Assembly (NCBI GenBank): GCA_003427395.1
Contig: BFEA01000559.1
Span: forward strand, 162,113-191,843
DNA from: Chara braunii
Taxonomy: Eukaryota; Streptophyta; Charophyceae; Charales; Characeae
Length of the DNA stretch: 29,731 nt
Direction of reading: 5' to 3'
A program made the translations under genes and the position numbers. Shown here piece after piece: positions 7,847 to 19,139 of the stretch; the first letter of the stretch is position 1, and each line of letters starts with the position of its first letter. The notes below the pieces were generated by a model. That model saw only the letters and a program-made list of their open reading frames with translations. It had not been told where the DNA came from and did no database searches.

Positions 7847-9844
7847 ATGGGGTAAACGGTAAAAATAGCCCGGTGGTGCCTGCGGACGGCGCCATTTGGA
7901 CCGTGGGTTAGGATGGGAAAAATACACCAAGCGCCGGCGCAGAAGGCCGTGGGAAAAGTAGAGCAGTAGCGGCAAGGAGGCCCGGCTGACAATCCGGAAT
8001 GGTCGGGGCCAGCCGAGCCAAGAAAAATAAAGTTCCAGGTCCTTGTCCAAGACACCCCAAGCCCTAGGCTCTGTAGAGAAGGAGTCTCGTCTCGCGCATA
8101 GCCTATTTACTCTGCCCGCCGAGACACCCAACCTAGAGGGCAGGGATGCCGTGGGGGCTGAACGGTATGTCCTTCAGCCGTTCAATATCGTGAGGGGTAA
8201 CCCCCCACGATAGATTCCTTCAACCATTCAATATCGCGGGGCCACAACTACTACTATAGCATATAACTAGCATCGCTGGTTGGTATAGGGCAGGCCTGCT
8301 GCCGCTCAGCTTTATACCAGAGTCTTGCGCGCGACGTTTCGTCGTCCTGGCGATTATAGTTATGGGACCAATGAATTTATACGTATGCCTAAATGTTCGG
8401 CAGCGGCGTAGGCCGTGGTGCCAACCGAGAGCAAAACGGGAGTTCCCAAGTTGTGATTTCGAGGCCTGGGAGGCGTTCAGCCCACATTTGCTTCTTAGGA
8501 TTATCATGGTTGAACGTTGTAGTCCGTGACAGCCGTCAACGTCAAACCCCTTGACTCGTGTCCGGGCCTGGAGTGGAGCTCATCTCCAGGGCAGTGAGGA
8601 ACAACTGCCACCATAGGTATGGACCTGTGTACCACCCACTCTGCATAGGGTGCAAAAGAGGGTGTGTGGTCTTCAACCGCGCATGGCGGTTGTCTAACGC
8701 CGAGAGATTAACCCCTCAGGGCGCGTGTCAGCCAACACTTGAGTGTCGAAGGTGACCCTCGTGTATTACCCATGACCCCATGATTGTGGTTACTGCATAG
8801 TACACCATCTTAGCGAATGCCTGCGTACTTTGGCATTGCAGATCGATATGAGAAGGCCCTGCGCCCGCGCGGGTTTATACCAAGTCTCGCGCGCGACTCC
8901 TATCCGATTTCCGCATCAGAGAGTAATGGGAAGGCTACCGAGGGACTAGGAGCGTGGTCACGTTGGTTATGTTGTGTCGTTTCGTGTGTATGTTAGGGGT
9001 GTGTTTTACATTTATGTTCCTTAGAGTGGTGTGCGCGTGGCGTGTGGGATACGTCTTAGTCGACCGGCGACGAGTCGCGCTTGGGACCTCAGCCCCCCAA
9101 GGTGTTGATTCCCGTGCGGGTTCGATAGAGGCGTACTACCGCGTGTACCCCCTATGCTACAACGAACGAGAAACACCCTCAGCTGGTCCACCTCTGCGAT
9201 TGATGCTGATCAACTTTCGTACTGTGGACTGGTAAATCGGCGGGGATACGCCTACCGAAGGGAGGCGACAGCTCCCGTAAGGTGGAGGTAAGTCGTGCCT
9301 CGCGTAGGCCCTGTCTTGTCGTAGGGGCTAGCGAGAGGTATGGCTGGCGCACTCATCCAAAGCGGCTTGTGGAAGCTCCATGTATGTATCGCAACGAGGA
9401 TTTAGACCAACTCCTGCGTGACGCGGCCGGGAGGGTCCCGCGCTGCCCTTGAGTAGTGTCAAACCGATGCGCTCGACAGGTGGCACCGTTGCCAGGGATA
9501 ACGGATTGTCTGCCGTTGTCCCTTGTGGAACGACATCCGGGTATTAAAGCAAGGAGAAAATCAGGCATGAATAGGAAGATATGAAGTAAGTCTATAAGTT
9601 GGACTATACGAGGATTGTATGGCTATATGTATGGCTAATATGATTATGTGGAAGGCTCATAGGGAGAATAGACTTCATAGGAGTAAGTCTAGGAATGAAG
9701 AGAGTGACGGTGTCGGCTGAGTCTAAAGTGCCTAAGGGATAAGAGGTTAGTTCGGTGGGATAGTGATGGGTTAAGGTGCTGAGTGAAGTTTGGTTCTTAC
9801 CGCTTTTTGTAACAGGAAAGTTAAGTGAAGAGCAGATTGCCAGA
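7847..9844. other. G+C-rich noncoding block
   Basis: About 2 kb with no convincing frame on either strand. A ~25-base direct repeat occurs at about 8172-8196 and 8217-8241 (TTCAATATCG core). A diverged ~50-base pair (TTTATACCA-AGTCT-GCGCGCGAC) lies at about 8300-8345 and 8868-8905. The block precedes the gag pseudogene, so part may be an LTR or untranslated leader, but I find no matching second LTR in the window. Confidence 0.4.
8186..8212. other. 12-bp stem hairpin with TAA loop
   Basis: TATCGTGAGGGG pairs with CCCCCCACGATA around a 3-base loop, with a single mismatch. It sits between the two TTCAATATCG repeats. Confidence 0.6.
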
Positions 9845-11334
9845 ATGTCGGGAGGCATAGGCGACAATTCAGGAAAAGTCCTGACCCTCAACGATTTCAT
9901 CGAGGCGATGGACAAGCGGGAGAGAACGCCAAATAATGTCCTTGAAGTTGACACCTTTCACTTCAAAGGAGAAAGGGTGTCCGACTAGTTGGACTTGGTT
10001 GAGCAAGCACTGGTGGGATTGACGGATACGGTGAAGTTCCAACGAATCATGAGGTATGCACTCCATGGGCACCATCAGGAAGTGCAGAAGGTGGTTGATA
10101 ACGCCAGCCACAATTGGGCTAAGTTCAGGGAAGGGATGCAGAGAAAATACAGACTGGGCGACATCTTGCTGACCACGACAGATCTAGAGGCCATGAACAA
10201 AGATGATTTCACCACCATTGGAGCCTTCTTGCAGGAGTTCAAGAAAAGGGCGAGGAAAGTTCATGGGATATCAGAGGAGGCACAGTGCGCCATCTTCCTG
10301 GAGCTGCTCACCTCGTCAGAGGCCTCTAAGCTAACGAGCCATGGGGGAGGAAACGCGAAACTCACCTGGGCTACCATCGACAAAGGGGTGGAGGATGGAA
10401 GCCTAGAACAGGTGGAGCTGCACCAGGTGCGTCTGCAAAGGCAGAAAAGGAAAGAGAGGGACGCCTCCGCGTTTGGGACACCGGGGGTGAAAAAGATTAT
10501 CACCGACGTACTAACGGAGTTAGACTCGGTAATACAAAGGAAGGTGATAACGGCAATCCAAGGGAAGGCCAAGGAGGCCGTGGCAGAGGAGGCGGCCCAG
10601 GAAGGATGGAAAGAAGAGGAGTCGGTACCTCCGCACCTCACGAAGGTGCAGCGCAAGCAGCGCAACCTAGCACAAGGGGGGCAAGGTTTTGGGAAGGGGC
10701 AGAGGTACCCCAAGCAGTAGCAGCTGCCTCCCCACGTACGTCGGCACCTTCGAGTAGTGCGGGTCCATCACAAGCGTCAGTTCCCCCGTTCGGGCAGTGG
10801 CCATGGCCGGTAATTAACACGTATGGGTTGATCTACTCTTACATGAATGGATACATCTATGATCAACTCGGAGAGTTTATTGATAGGAAGGCTGGCGGAG
10901 TAAGAGCGGAACCCCAGCGAAGACTGGCAGCACGACAACCACCCCCTGCCACGTTCAGGTTATGGCAGGAGAGAGAAGACCCACCAATTGGAGTAGAAGA
11001 AGTGGGAAGTGACGAGGAAGTGACTCATAGGCTACGGTGTCGCGCGCGGCAGTCCCGCGCCCTGAGGGGGAGCGCTGAACCTCACGGTCGTGTCACGCAG
11101 GATTTATCCCTTGAAAGAACAGTAAGTCACCACTCCAACCGTGCGCGCGTGCTATACCTCTCACGACGCCCTACGACAGGTCGGGACGTCGCGAGGTACA
11201 ACTCACCTCTACCCGAGGGGTTGTCACCACCCTCTCGTAGGCGTATCCCTATTGAGCTACCGGCCCACATGCGAAGGCTTTTACATGCCTTTGTAGAGGT
11301 AGGTCGGCCGAGGGCGTTTTCTCGATCGCCGTAG
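9845..11334 (+). pseudogene. gag: Ty3/gypsy-type Gag pseudogene
   Basis: Frame 2 from ATG 9845 to TAG 10720 reads as a retrotransposon Gag (the structural protein that packages element RNA in virus-like particles). A TAG at 9986-9988 interrupts it just before LDLVEQALVGL, at a position where Gag relatives usually have Trp. Downstream come FQRIMRYALHGHHQEVQKVV, FREGMQRKYRLGD and FLQEFKKRARKVHGIS, typical of the helical capsid-like region of plant and algal Ty3 Gags. A Gln/Lys-rich segment follows, and near 10700 the coherent reading moves to frame 1 (a two-base shift) with VPQAVAAASPRTSAP, a Pro-rich spacer and WPWPVINTYG, open to 11334. The final ~100 codons are Arg-rich and may be read-through of noncoding DNA. 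I see no CCHC knuckle, and no protease or RT follows, so this is a truncated element. The family call rests on remembered resemblance. Confidence 0.72.
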
Positions 11335-11860
11335 CATAGGTATACACGCGGTTGAACGCCTAAGACTGACCCGTTTACGTGTCGGGCATCGGGGTGCTGA
11401 TCTCCCGGACCGACTTACAATTCAGGTCGACTCGACTGATGATCTTTCGCGCATACCAAATTCTATTATATCTGAGCTTAACTCATACGTTATATATGTT
11501 ATATAAAATTCTTTCAAATCGAAACATACATGATGAATACATTTCAAAGGTTGAGGCTGAAAAGGCAAGGAGATGTCTTTTACATTTTTACACAAATATA
11601 GGCAAACATCAGAAGAACAGAGCTTTGACTTTGAAATAGAAACAATCAATACGCTCTTGGCTTTTCAGCAAACATCACAGATAAAAATAGGTTCATGGCC
11701 TGTCAAGTATGCATCAAAAATAAAAGATAGGCTCATGGTCTTTCAAAGAAACAGGATATAAATAAGGCTCTTTCGCCTTTGCCAATTATCCTAATTTATT
11801 CAACATCAAAGGGGTAAAGGTCGAAAACCCAAACCAAAATATACAAAGGTTACGAGTCGA
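11335..11860. other. A+T-rich noncoding segment
   Basis: No coherent coding frame. Short words repeat loosely (AAACATCAGA / AAACATCACAG and CATGGCCTGTCAAG / CATGGTCTTTCAAAG within 11600-11745). Ends where the 2.5-kb repeat starts. Confidence 0.4.
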
Positions 11861-12430
11861 CGAAATGTCTGAGTCGAGGCTCAGGTAAGCATAAGCAAAT
11901 GCGAGTTGAGTGAATAGCACGTGGTTGGTCGTCTTACTGGCCTGCAAACTAGTGTCAATCACATTACACAATCCTAGCAGAGTCAACCATTCATTCACTC
12001 TCACACACATTACACTTACGCTTTCAAACCCCTTAGCCAGACATTCCCTTCTCGACTCAGTTATTTAAGGACCTCTTTTATCAAACTTAGACCCTTCAGA
12101 TGCTGACCCGAAAATCAAAATGTCGTCTAGTGCAGAGGTAGATGCAAAGTGTGGGTGTAGAGGGTGAGTGAAGGTTGAGTTGGTAAGCCAACCTGTTACC
12201 ATAAGGCAACAGCATGCAGTCTTGCATAGACTCATAATCAGTCTTCTTGAGTAAGATGACCTGCAATCACACAGGTCACAGAGTCTCAATACCTCCCTCA
12301 CTATCGCTCTACACGAAGTTCAGCGATGTGAACTTCAATTTTATCGGTGGACTATAATATAGTCCGATCAAATGTAAGTATGAAGTAAGAAGACTCCAAC
12401 AGAAGCCTTCATCTCATACTTACTCAAGCA

Positions 12431-12604
12431 GTAGGATAACTCAGACATGAGTATCCTACCACTTGTTTTTAGTCTAACGAGACAGACCATGGGATGACCC
12501 GCACATGAGTACCCCGTGTTCAGTCTGTCAAACTAACTATCTAAGATATGTACACACGTAGCGACGAGTAATAGGATGTTCCTTACCCTGGAGCCTTATC
12601 CTGT
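12431..12604. repeat. three ACTC/GAGT-core hairpins, copy 1
   Basis: Hairpin 1 (12431-12459) pairs GTAGGATAACTCA with TGAGTATCCTAC, one bulged A, loop GACA. Hairpin 2 (12488-12518) has outer arms CATGGG and CCCGTG and an inner GAGT. Hairpin 3 (12571-12604) pairs TAGGAT with ATCCTGT-type arms and TCC with GGA. They belong to the family seen at 24.4-26.2 kb. Confidence 0.7.
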
Positions 12605-12769
12605 CACCCGTTCTACATCCATATATCAATCTATTTGCACTCACCCTTGCTCTAGGCCAGCGTGCGCGAACCGAGGCAGTGACTCTAACTAGGTATGGGG
12701 TTCACATACACATGTTTTATTGTGTCAGCAATCAGCCTACAACAAACGTATAGGTAATGAAGTAAAAAC

Positions 12770-12898
<129 letters not shown>

Positions 12899-13798
12899 CA
12901 AGTAATATGAGTAAGCGCGGTACACAGCGGACTAAGTTGCAATTAAACATGCAGAAGTCCAAATAGTCATGTAACTAACGGAGAGTTGAAATGTACCAAG
13001 ATTCCATTCAAATGAGAATGCCAACATTCAAACCCTTCAGGTTATATCCTTGCGGTATTCGATGCCGCTCTTTTCTACCTAGCTCGTTGCAGTCCGTCTA
13101 TGGCTCCTATCGCCCTGTTGTGTTGTTGTGCCTCACACCACTCAACGCCTACGAGTGAGCCCCAGCCAGAGTTGGCGCATGCATATACCTGCGCAGTGTT
13201 GCAGCAGCGCGTCCGCCTTGCTTATCTAAGCCAGAATGTCTTGGAATGGCTGGCTCCCTCCCGATATGGGAGGTGCTCTTGTAGTTAGAATATTTGGGTG
13301 TGGCCGAGGAAGTAGTAACTAGCTTCCGGTCGGGCCCCAGTGCCTGCGTCCAAGCCCATATCTACAGTTGATGGCCCTGTTCCTTTGCAGGTGGGCATAC
13401 TCAGATTTACCCAGGCTCGGAACGTTGGCGATGTCTTCATCGGCCTGCGGGGCGGATGTGTCGATAATGCCGCATTCTCAGTCGCCCGCGGTTACTTAGT
13501 GATGTGCCGGTCTCACAATGAGTGTGTGTGTGCCCAGGGCGCAACCATCCGGGGCTGTGAGCATAACTATGCAGCGTAGCTGTTGCTTCTGGGGGAAGCC
13601 AGCAAAGGCTCACGCTGCTTTGTAACCAACAGGCGTGCAACAACGGTCCGAGACCCACGTTAGAAGACGCTGCGACAAGCCCCTCTCATGGATACTCAGG
13701 CCCGCCCTCACTTAGGGTGGGCACGAGGCTTGTGTAGGGCCGCTGCTCAGAACACGTGCATGTCTGATAAGGGCCCCGCGAGGACTCATCCGTCACAG

Positions 13799-13821
13799 TA
13801 ATAATAATAATAATAATAATA
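13799..13821. repeat. short (TAA)n tract, copy 1
   Basis: Seven to eight TAA triplets, nine bases before the ATG of the candidate spliced ORF. The same tract occurs at 28839-28863. Confidence 0.95.
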
Positions 13822-13829
13822 TAAAAACA

Positions 13830-14246
13830 ATGCACGTTGCACTCAAGGTTGACAGTTGGCGGAGACGAGGTAAGTTTCTTTATTTCCTTTCCCTCCGTCT
13901 CTCCCCCTCTTTTCTCTATATGTCCCTTCCTTTGTGTCTGTCTGTTGGTCTGTATATCTTTTTATCTGTTTATCTGTCTCTGTCTGTGTCTGTTTGTGTC
14001 GGTTTGTTTGTTTGTTCGTATCTGTCAATTTTGTCTGTTTGTATGTTTGTTTGCCTTTATGCACCGGTTGGTCTGTTTTTGTATGTCTGTCTGTATGCAG
14101 GTACCCAAACAGCTGCAGGATCAAGGAGAAGTCAGCAACTGTACACAATTCAAGCCCCCAGTTGTGAGTCAATCCGTACGACTGTGGGAGGGGACTTGAG
14201 ACTAGTCAGCCTTGTCGTCCGCTGCATAAGGTTAGCCTCCGAGTGA
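13830..14246 (+). other. candidate two-exon ORF with intron, copy 1
   Basis: A GTAAGT donor at 13870 and a TATGCAG acceptor ending 14100 bound a 231-base pyrimidine-rich segment of TCTG/TTTG words, which looks like a spliceosomal intron. Joining 13830-13869 (40 bases) to 14101-14246 (146 bases) gives a 61-residue frame starting MHVALKV and ending IRLASE. The other repeat copy has the same exon lengths but a 235-base intron, so only splicing keeps its frame. Of about eleven exon differences between copies roughly seven change the residue, so there is no sign of protein constraint. It may be a noncoding transcript. No family recognised. Confidence 0.35.
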
Positions 14247-14265
14247 TCAACACTCAGTCTTATTA

Positions 14266-14850
14266 TGTTACCTTGACGCCGACTTGACGCTGGCTGTGCG
14301 CTGGTACTGCGGACGGCGCACGACTTTACCAGCATGCTGGTGCTGTCTGTTATGTGCGCCAGGCATCGCTGGCGTGACGCTGCCATTGATCTACATCGTC
14401 GATGTCGTGCATGCCGCCTGTCTGTTGCTGACGCGACATTGGCCACATTGTCCACATGTTGGTGCGGCTCAGGCCAGTCGTTCATACTGCTGCTGTGGCC
14501 TGCCACTGGTCTACACTGCTGTTGTGACACTTCCGCCTGTCTGCTGCTGACCCGGCATTTGCCACTTGTCTGTATTTGTTGATGCGGCACAGACCATACT
14601 GCCTGCATTTGCTGATGTGGCACTGCTGCCTGTATACTTTGTTGACGTGGCGCATGCCATCTGTCTTAGCTGTGGTGGCACTGCCGCCTGTTTCTACTGC
14701 TGACGTGGTATTGGCCACACTGTCTACATGATGATGCAGCGCAGGGCACTCGTATCTGCTGCGGTGACACTGCCGCCGGTTTTACTGCCGACGTGGCAGT
14801 GGCCACGCTGTCTACATGATGATGCAGCGCAGGCCACTCGTAGATCCTGG
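14266..14850. repeat. degenerate ~30-45-bp minisatellite
   Basis: Many diverged units built on GCTGACGTGGCACTGGCCAC followed by TGTCTACATG-like and GATGCGGCGCAGG-like words. The last two units (from about 14700) are longest and most alike, each with GTCTACATGATGATGCAGCG. It begins inside the shared 2.5-kb repeat and continues beyond it. Frames on both strands are repeat translations. Confidence 0.75.
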
Positions 14851-14925
14851 CATAATATCCCCTATACAGAGTGGATCGCCAGAATCGCCACCTGTCAAAA
14901 TATAATTTATCTCCTTTAAACTAAC

Positions 14926-15230
14926 AAAATTTTGGCAGCGCTTTCCGTAGGAAGAGTGTCTTTCTAGAATTTTATATTAACCTAAATATAAATATCAGAA
15001 GTAGTCTTCGACTTTCCAAAGTTCAATTTTGTCTAACTCCCTGAATTAGCAAAAATTTGGGCAGCACTTCCTCTAGAAAGAGAGACTTTCCAGATTTTTA
15101 CAAAGCCATGTAGGAACTTTAGACAAGTCGAACTTGGAAAAGTCAAAGTTTGACAAACTCCTTGGATTTGCATAAATTTCAGCAGCGCTTCCCGTAGAGA
15201 AAGTGGCTTACCAAAATTTATAAAAACCAA
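14926..15230. repeat. three ~122-bp tandem units
   Basis: Units begin near 14931, 15056 and 15177 with a TTTGGCAGCGCTTCC-like word followed by GTAGAGAAAGTG-like and TTTATA-like words, ending with a GACAAACTCC-like word. They are diverged but alignable. No coding frame is shared between units. Confidence 0.75.
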
Positions 15231-15523
15231 GTATAACAAAAAATCTTATAAGATGCGAGAATTGATCTAAGTAAAAAAACTTAGCTCAGAAAATGCAGGA
15301 ATTGAGACCAACTCCTATGGCTCAACACGTGGTGAGCGACTAAAGCAACTACCTATCAAACTGAAACTCAGACCAAGTAGTAGCTTCACTTAGTCACATA
15401 CAGGCCACACCACAAAGGTAAGAACTCTCACCTTCCTAAGTCATCATGAACAAACAATAGTTCATAATCTTTCAATGATTTAACCCTTCATACCCAACTT
15501 ACATAGGTATAAGATGAGCACGC
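15231..15523. other. A+T-rich spacer
   Basis: No recognised gene. It leads into the hairpin array; a CCCAACTTAC word at 15493 may be an eroded hairpin copy. Confidence 0.4.
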
Positions 15524-16445
15524 CCAAACTTATGGAATGAACCTTACCTTAGCCAGGCCTAAAGTCGGGTCACCCAAACTTATGGAATGAGCCCAACTTA
15601 GCCAAAGTATACACAAAACAGAGGGCACAACTACTTCGTTCTTCTTTGGGCATATGACTAAACCATTCTAGTCGCCATGAACTGTTTAAATAACCATGTT
15701 ATATATATATATATGAACTTTAATCTTCAAGGTGGGCGTAGGACTGAGCCATTCATCTTAGAAACAATGCTCAATCGGCCCAAGTTACCTTTTGTTATAC
15801 TCTTAATTATACTCTCTTCAGGTTATTGTATGTTATAGTCAGACCACCTAAACTTATAGAACGGTTTGTTTACCTTGTTCATAGATAGGATAATAGTAAA
15901 ATATGGTCAAATTATAACCTTGGGTTCCAGCATGTGCGGGCTTTGAGTCAAACCCCCTGAACTTACAGAAGAGTCTGCCTCTCCACCTGACTCCTTTCTT
16001 TATGAGCCATCATGTGTGTGGCATTGGGCTGGACCACCTGAACTTACAGAACAGTCTGCCCTTTGCCAAGTTCATTTCCTCAAAATAAAACAGGAAAAGG
16101 CTGAGCCACCTAAACTTATAGAACAACTCAGACCTCCTCGATCAGGAACAAGAGAAACTGAGAGAACGCAAGAAACAAGGCAACCAAAAGCACCTAAACT
16201 TATAGAATGCCCTTGGCCCCCGAAAACCAATCGCAGTCAAGCCCTCACAAGCCATAGCAGTCAGGCCACCTAAACTTATAGAACAACCTGACCGTCCATG
16301 CAAAATCACAACACTGGGTCTCCCCAAACTTATGGGGACTTCCAAGCCTCCAGAGCAATCAGACCCCCTAAACTTATAGAAGGGTCTGACGCTCCACACA
16401 GTTCAAAATAAAGCATAGCGCTGGGTCTCCCCAAACTTATGGGGA
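15524..16445. repeat. 11 covarying mini-hairpins, loop AACTTA
   Basis: Eleven copies of a stem-loop with constant loop AACTTA start at 15524, 15574, 15848, 15957, 16038, 16110, 16194, 16270, 16321, 16368 and 16428. The stems are CTA/TAG in five, CCA/TGG in two, CTG/CAG in two, and TCCCCA/TGGGGA in two. Both sides change together. Downstream of 15.9 kb the hairpins sit in a loose ~70-110-bp repeat whose other words (GTCTGACGCTCCA, CTGGGTCTCC) are less well kept. Read in one frame the motif would give Pro-Pro-Lys-Leu-Ile-Glu, but the paired changes are better explained by a nucleic-acid fold. An (AT)n run lies at about 15701-15715. Confidence 0.8.
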
Positions 16446-17447
16446 CCTCCCGGCCCCGATAACCCAGTCAACCCTCATGCAAAACTGCTTCCCATCCTGC
16501 CCTTTCCCAGATGCAATCCTTTTAAGCAGTCTGCTCTCACACAATCAACAAAAGCTGAAACTGAAATTGCACACACATTCCTTTACTTAATCTGGTTTAA
16601 GTCCTGAAAGTCAAACCAAAAAGTCAAAGTAGGGATGCATGCCATATACTCAATCAAAACACAACAGGCAGTACAGATAGGGGCTATAATCTGGGTTTAT
16701 AGAGGGAAAGCAATGATTACCTCTTAGTTCCCTGCCTCTAGAACTCGTCCTTACTTCCGGCAGAGCTCCCGCAATCGGTGGGTGGACTCCCCACAGAGTC
16801 TTGCTGTGGTCCTATGGGTTGCAATCCCGCCTGCCGCCTTCCTCTCAGAACCAACAGACTAGACTTAGAGTAAGATGGGTAGAGGTAGACAGTATTAGAC
16901 TCTTAGATCCAAGGGGGTTGCTCTCAGACTCGCAGGAGAGAGCCTTGTTATCTTGTCTCGCCTGAGGGCCCCACAATGGTAGCCAAAGTGCGCCGTAGCC
17001 TGACCAAACTGAAGCCAACCTGCCGAAGCAAACACTCCCACGATCCTCCAATTTGCGGTACTGACTCCCTCGACGTCCTTCCGCAAATGCAACATCTACC
17101 CCCTTAACAAGACTCCGCCATTCCTCAAAACTTTATGGCCCGAAATGCGCTGGCCGCGGCCGAAGACACAGCCCGAGGGTCAAAAAGTACAGTCTTCTCC
17201 CTCCCCGCAGTAAGGTAGCAGCGCGGCCCCGGTTGATCGTGTAACGGCCGGGTGCACTTCAAAGCTCGGTTGTAGCCACTAGCACGAATACGCAGCAAAT
17301 GAGACTGGCACAACAATAACTCAGTATAATAGGGGGCAGGAGTAGTGTGGTCAACAACAGATCTGTGGCAGTCTGCGGCTGACCGCAACCGACCATAGCA
17401 GCCAGCAGACTCAATCGAAATGCGTACCAACGCAGGTCTCGATAGCG
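16446..17447. other. noncoding spacer before the left arm
   Basis: About 1 kb. A+T-moderate to about 16700, then more G+C-rich. Open frames on the minus strand around 16850-17430 show no known motif and no consistent coding character. Nothing else recognised. Confidence 0.45.
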
Positions 17448-19124
17448 CGGCTCAAGCTTCGGTCGCCCGCTACTTCAGTCAGCAGGCAAGCCTTTAGCCT
17501 TGCGCCTGTTCCCCTGCTTCTCTGTTCCAACGGAATAGCGGCGTACGACCTGCAGGCAAATCTACAGGCTTGCAGTTCGATTGTCTAGCCACCTTGCTNN
17601 NNNNNNNNNNNNNNNNNNNNNNNNNNNNNNNNNNNNNNNNNNNNNNNNNNNNNNNNNNNNNNNNNNNNNNNNNNNNNNNNNNNNNNNNNNNNNNNNNNNN
17701 NNNNNNNNNNNNNNNNNNNNNNNNNNNNNNNNNNNNNNNNNNNNNNNNNNNNNNNNNNNNNNNNNNNNNNNNNNNNNNNNNNNNNNNNNNNNNNNNNNNN
17801 NNNNNNNNNNNNNCCCCCTTGCAACTTCTGGGGATGAACTGAGCAGAAACCAGTAGATCTTCCACTGGATTGAACCCATATACACCAACTCGTTGAGCAG
17901 CGAGGTCCCGACGTTAACCACGATAGCAGATACGAGGCTGAGCAAAAACGACGACGGTACTCTGATCACGACAACTCACGAACGGCAATGGATCCACCAG
18001 TAAGCTTCCGGCCCTTTGAGTAACTCCACGTTGCTGCCACCGATAGGACGGCCAAACTCGAACGAACCTTTCGCCTGAATTGAGGAGGGTACAATCAGCC
18101 TGACTCGCCTGCTACTTGCCAGCCTCTTCCACCTTCCGTGGCTCCGGCGCCAGTCGAATTGCTGCTCCTTCATCCTACGGGCGAGCAGCACCTCTGCCGA
18201 TGACTGAGTACCCAACCCTCTCCCTCTCTCTCTCTCTACGGTAGAACGAGTAGAGTCGGAATGATTCTTCAGCTAGAACATGGAAATATACGATGCTTCC
18301 CAGGCATGTGCACAGAGAGAGGGGAAGCAACTTACTACATTGATCCTTGAGAGGAGGGAGGTCGACTAAGTCTCCCACTCAAGCCCTCCGGCCAAAAGGT
18401 AAGCCTCCAGCCGCAGTTCGCCCCGCACTACGCCCTTTATAGAATAAAAACATACGAATGAATTTTCCGCTAAGAAGTGGAAGGATTCATTACATTTTCA
18501 AGCCACTCTCGGGCGCATCATCTAATAGCCGCGCTGACAAATGCGTTAATCATTTGTCAGACCCAGTCCCCGCCGCTCATCTGCTAGCTTCCCAAAACTT
18601 CTGCTCAGCGACTCCCCGCGCCCGTTTCCGTCGAGTACGAGGGCGAGTCACGTTCTTTCCGCCCAGCCATGCCCCTTCCTACTCTGACAGCTTTGCGCAA
18701 CTCAACCCTCTACTAACACTCTATCTACTAACCTAAAGCCAAAACTAACCTTGCCATCATACTCGCGCTGCCCCAAAACCTCGAGTTTATGCCTTCCTCC
18801 ACCCATTTTCGTCAAGAAACGGGGGAGTTATCCCCTTTTTCGCTCACCACTCCCGCCATCCACCATAACTCCACACACCCTATTTCTTCTCTACCTCTTC
18901 CTACACTAATCTCCTTCCAAAACTAACCTCATTATTGCTCTCGCCTGGGGCAAAAACCCCAAACTCGCCCTTTCCCACGCCCGATTTCATCAAGGAACGG
19001 GCGGGCTATGATTTCCTTTCCCTCTCTCCGCCTTCGTTTCCCACCATCTCCAACTCCCTCCGTACCCGGCGCACATTCCCGTCCCGATTCATCCGCACCC
19101 CCCTTACTGCCTTCGCTTCAGCGC
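17448..19124. repeat. inverted repeat, left arm (~1.7 kb)
   Basis: Reverse complement of 21699-23250, differing at roughly one base in ten. Landmarks shared with the other arm: GGCTCAAGCTTCGG at the outer end, a (CT)n tract near 18215, and the word GCCCCGCACTACGCCCTTTA. The inner end is sharp at CTTCGCTTCAGCGC (19111-19124). Three short frames (minus 17976-18215; plus 18458-18736; plus 18935-19124) have counterparts in the other arm, but most differences within them change residues. The outer flanks of the two arms are unrelated. It may be a retroelement end or untranslated region; no LTR-type TG...CA ends are evident. Confidence 0.88.
17599..17813. other. assembly gap (215 N)
   Basis: A run of N inside the left arm, flanked by CCACCTTGCT and CCCCCTTGCAAC. 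The matching place in the right arm holds the 52-G homopolymer at 23015-23066, so the gap probably covers an unsequenced poly-C tract plus about 40 bases of neighbouring sequence. The estimated size is longer than that counterpart. Confidence 0.95.
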
Positions 19125-19139
19125 AGCGCAGCGGCTTCC

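Noticed and set aside
7765-8131. Overlapping minus-strand frames of 96 and 120 codons
   Set aside because: Two overlapping frames of similar length in G+C-rich DNA, both without motifs and antisense to the charged frame. Treated as chance.
9105-9135. GCGGGTTCGATAG as a tRNA T-arm
   Set aside because: The flanking bases do not form the T stem, and no acceptor or anticodon arms can be drawn.
8954-9235. 93-codon plus-strand frame with a hydrophobic start
   Set aside because: No recognisable motif, isolated in G+C-rich noncoding DNA, and no homologous frame in the window.
15524-16445. CCTAAACTTATAG motifs as interstitial telomere repeats
   Set aside because: They are not tandem CCCTAAA heptamers; the unit is a stem-loop with an AACTTA loop and irregular spacing.
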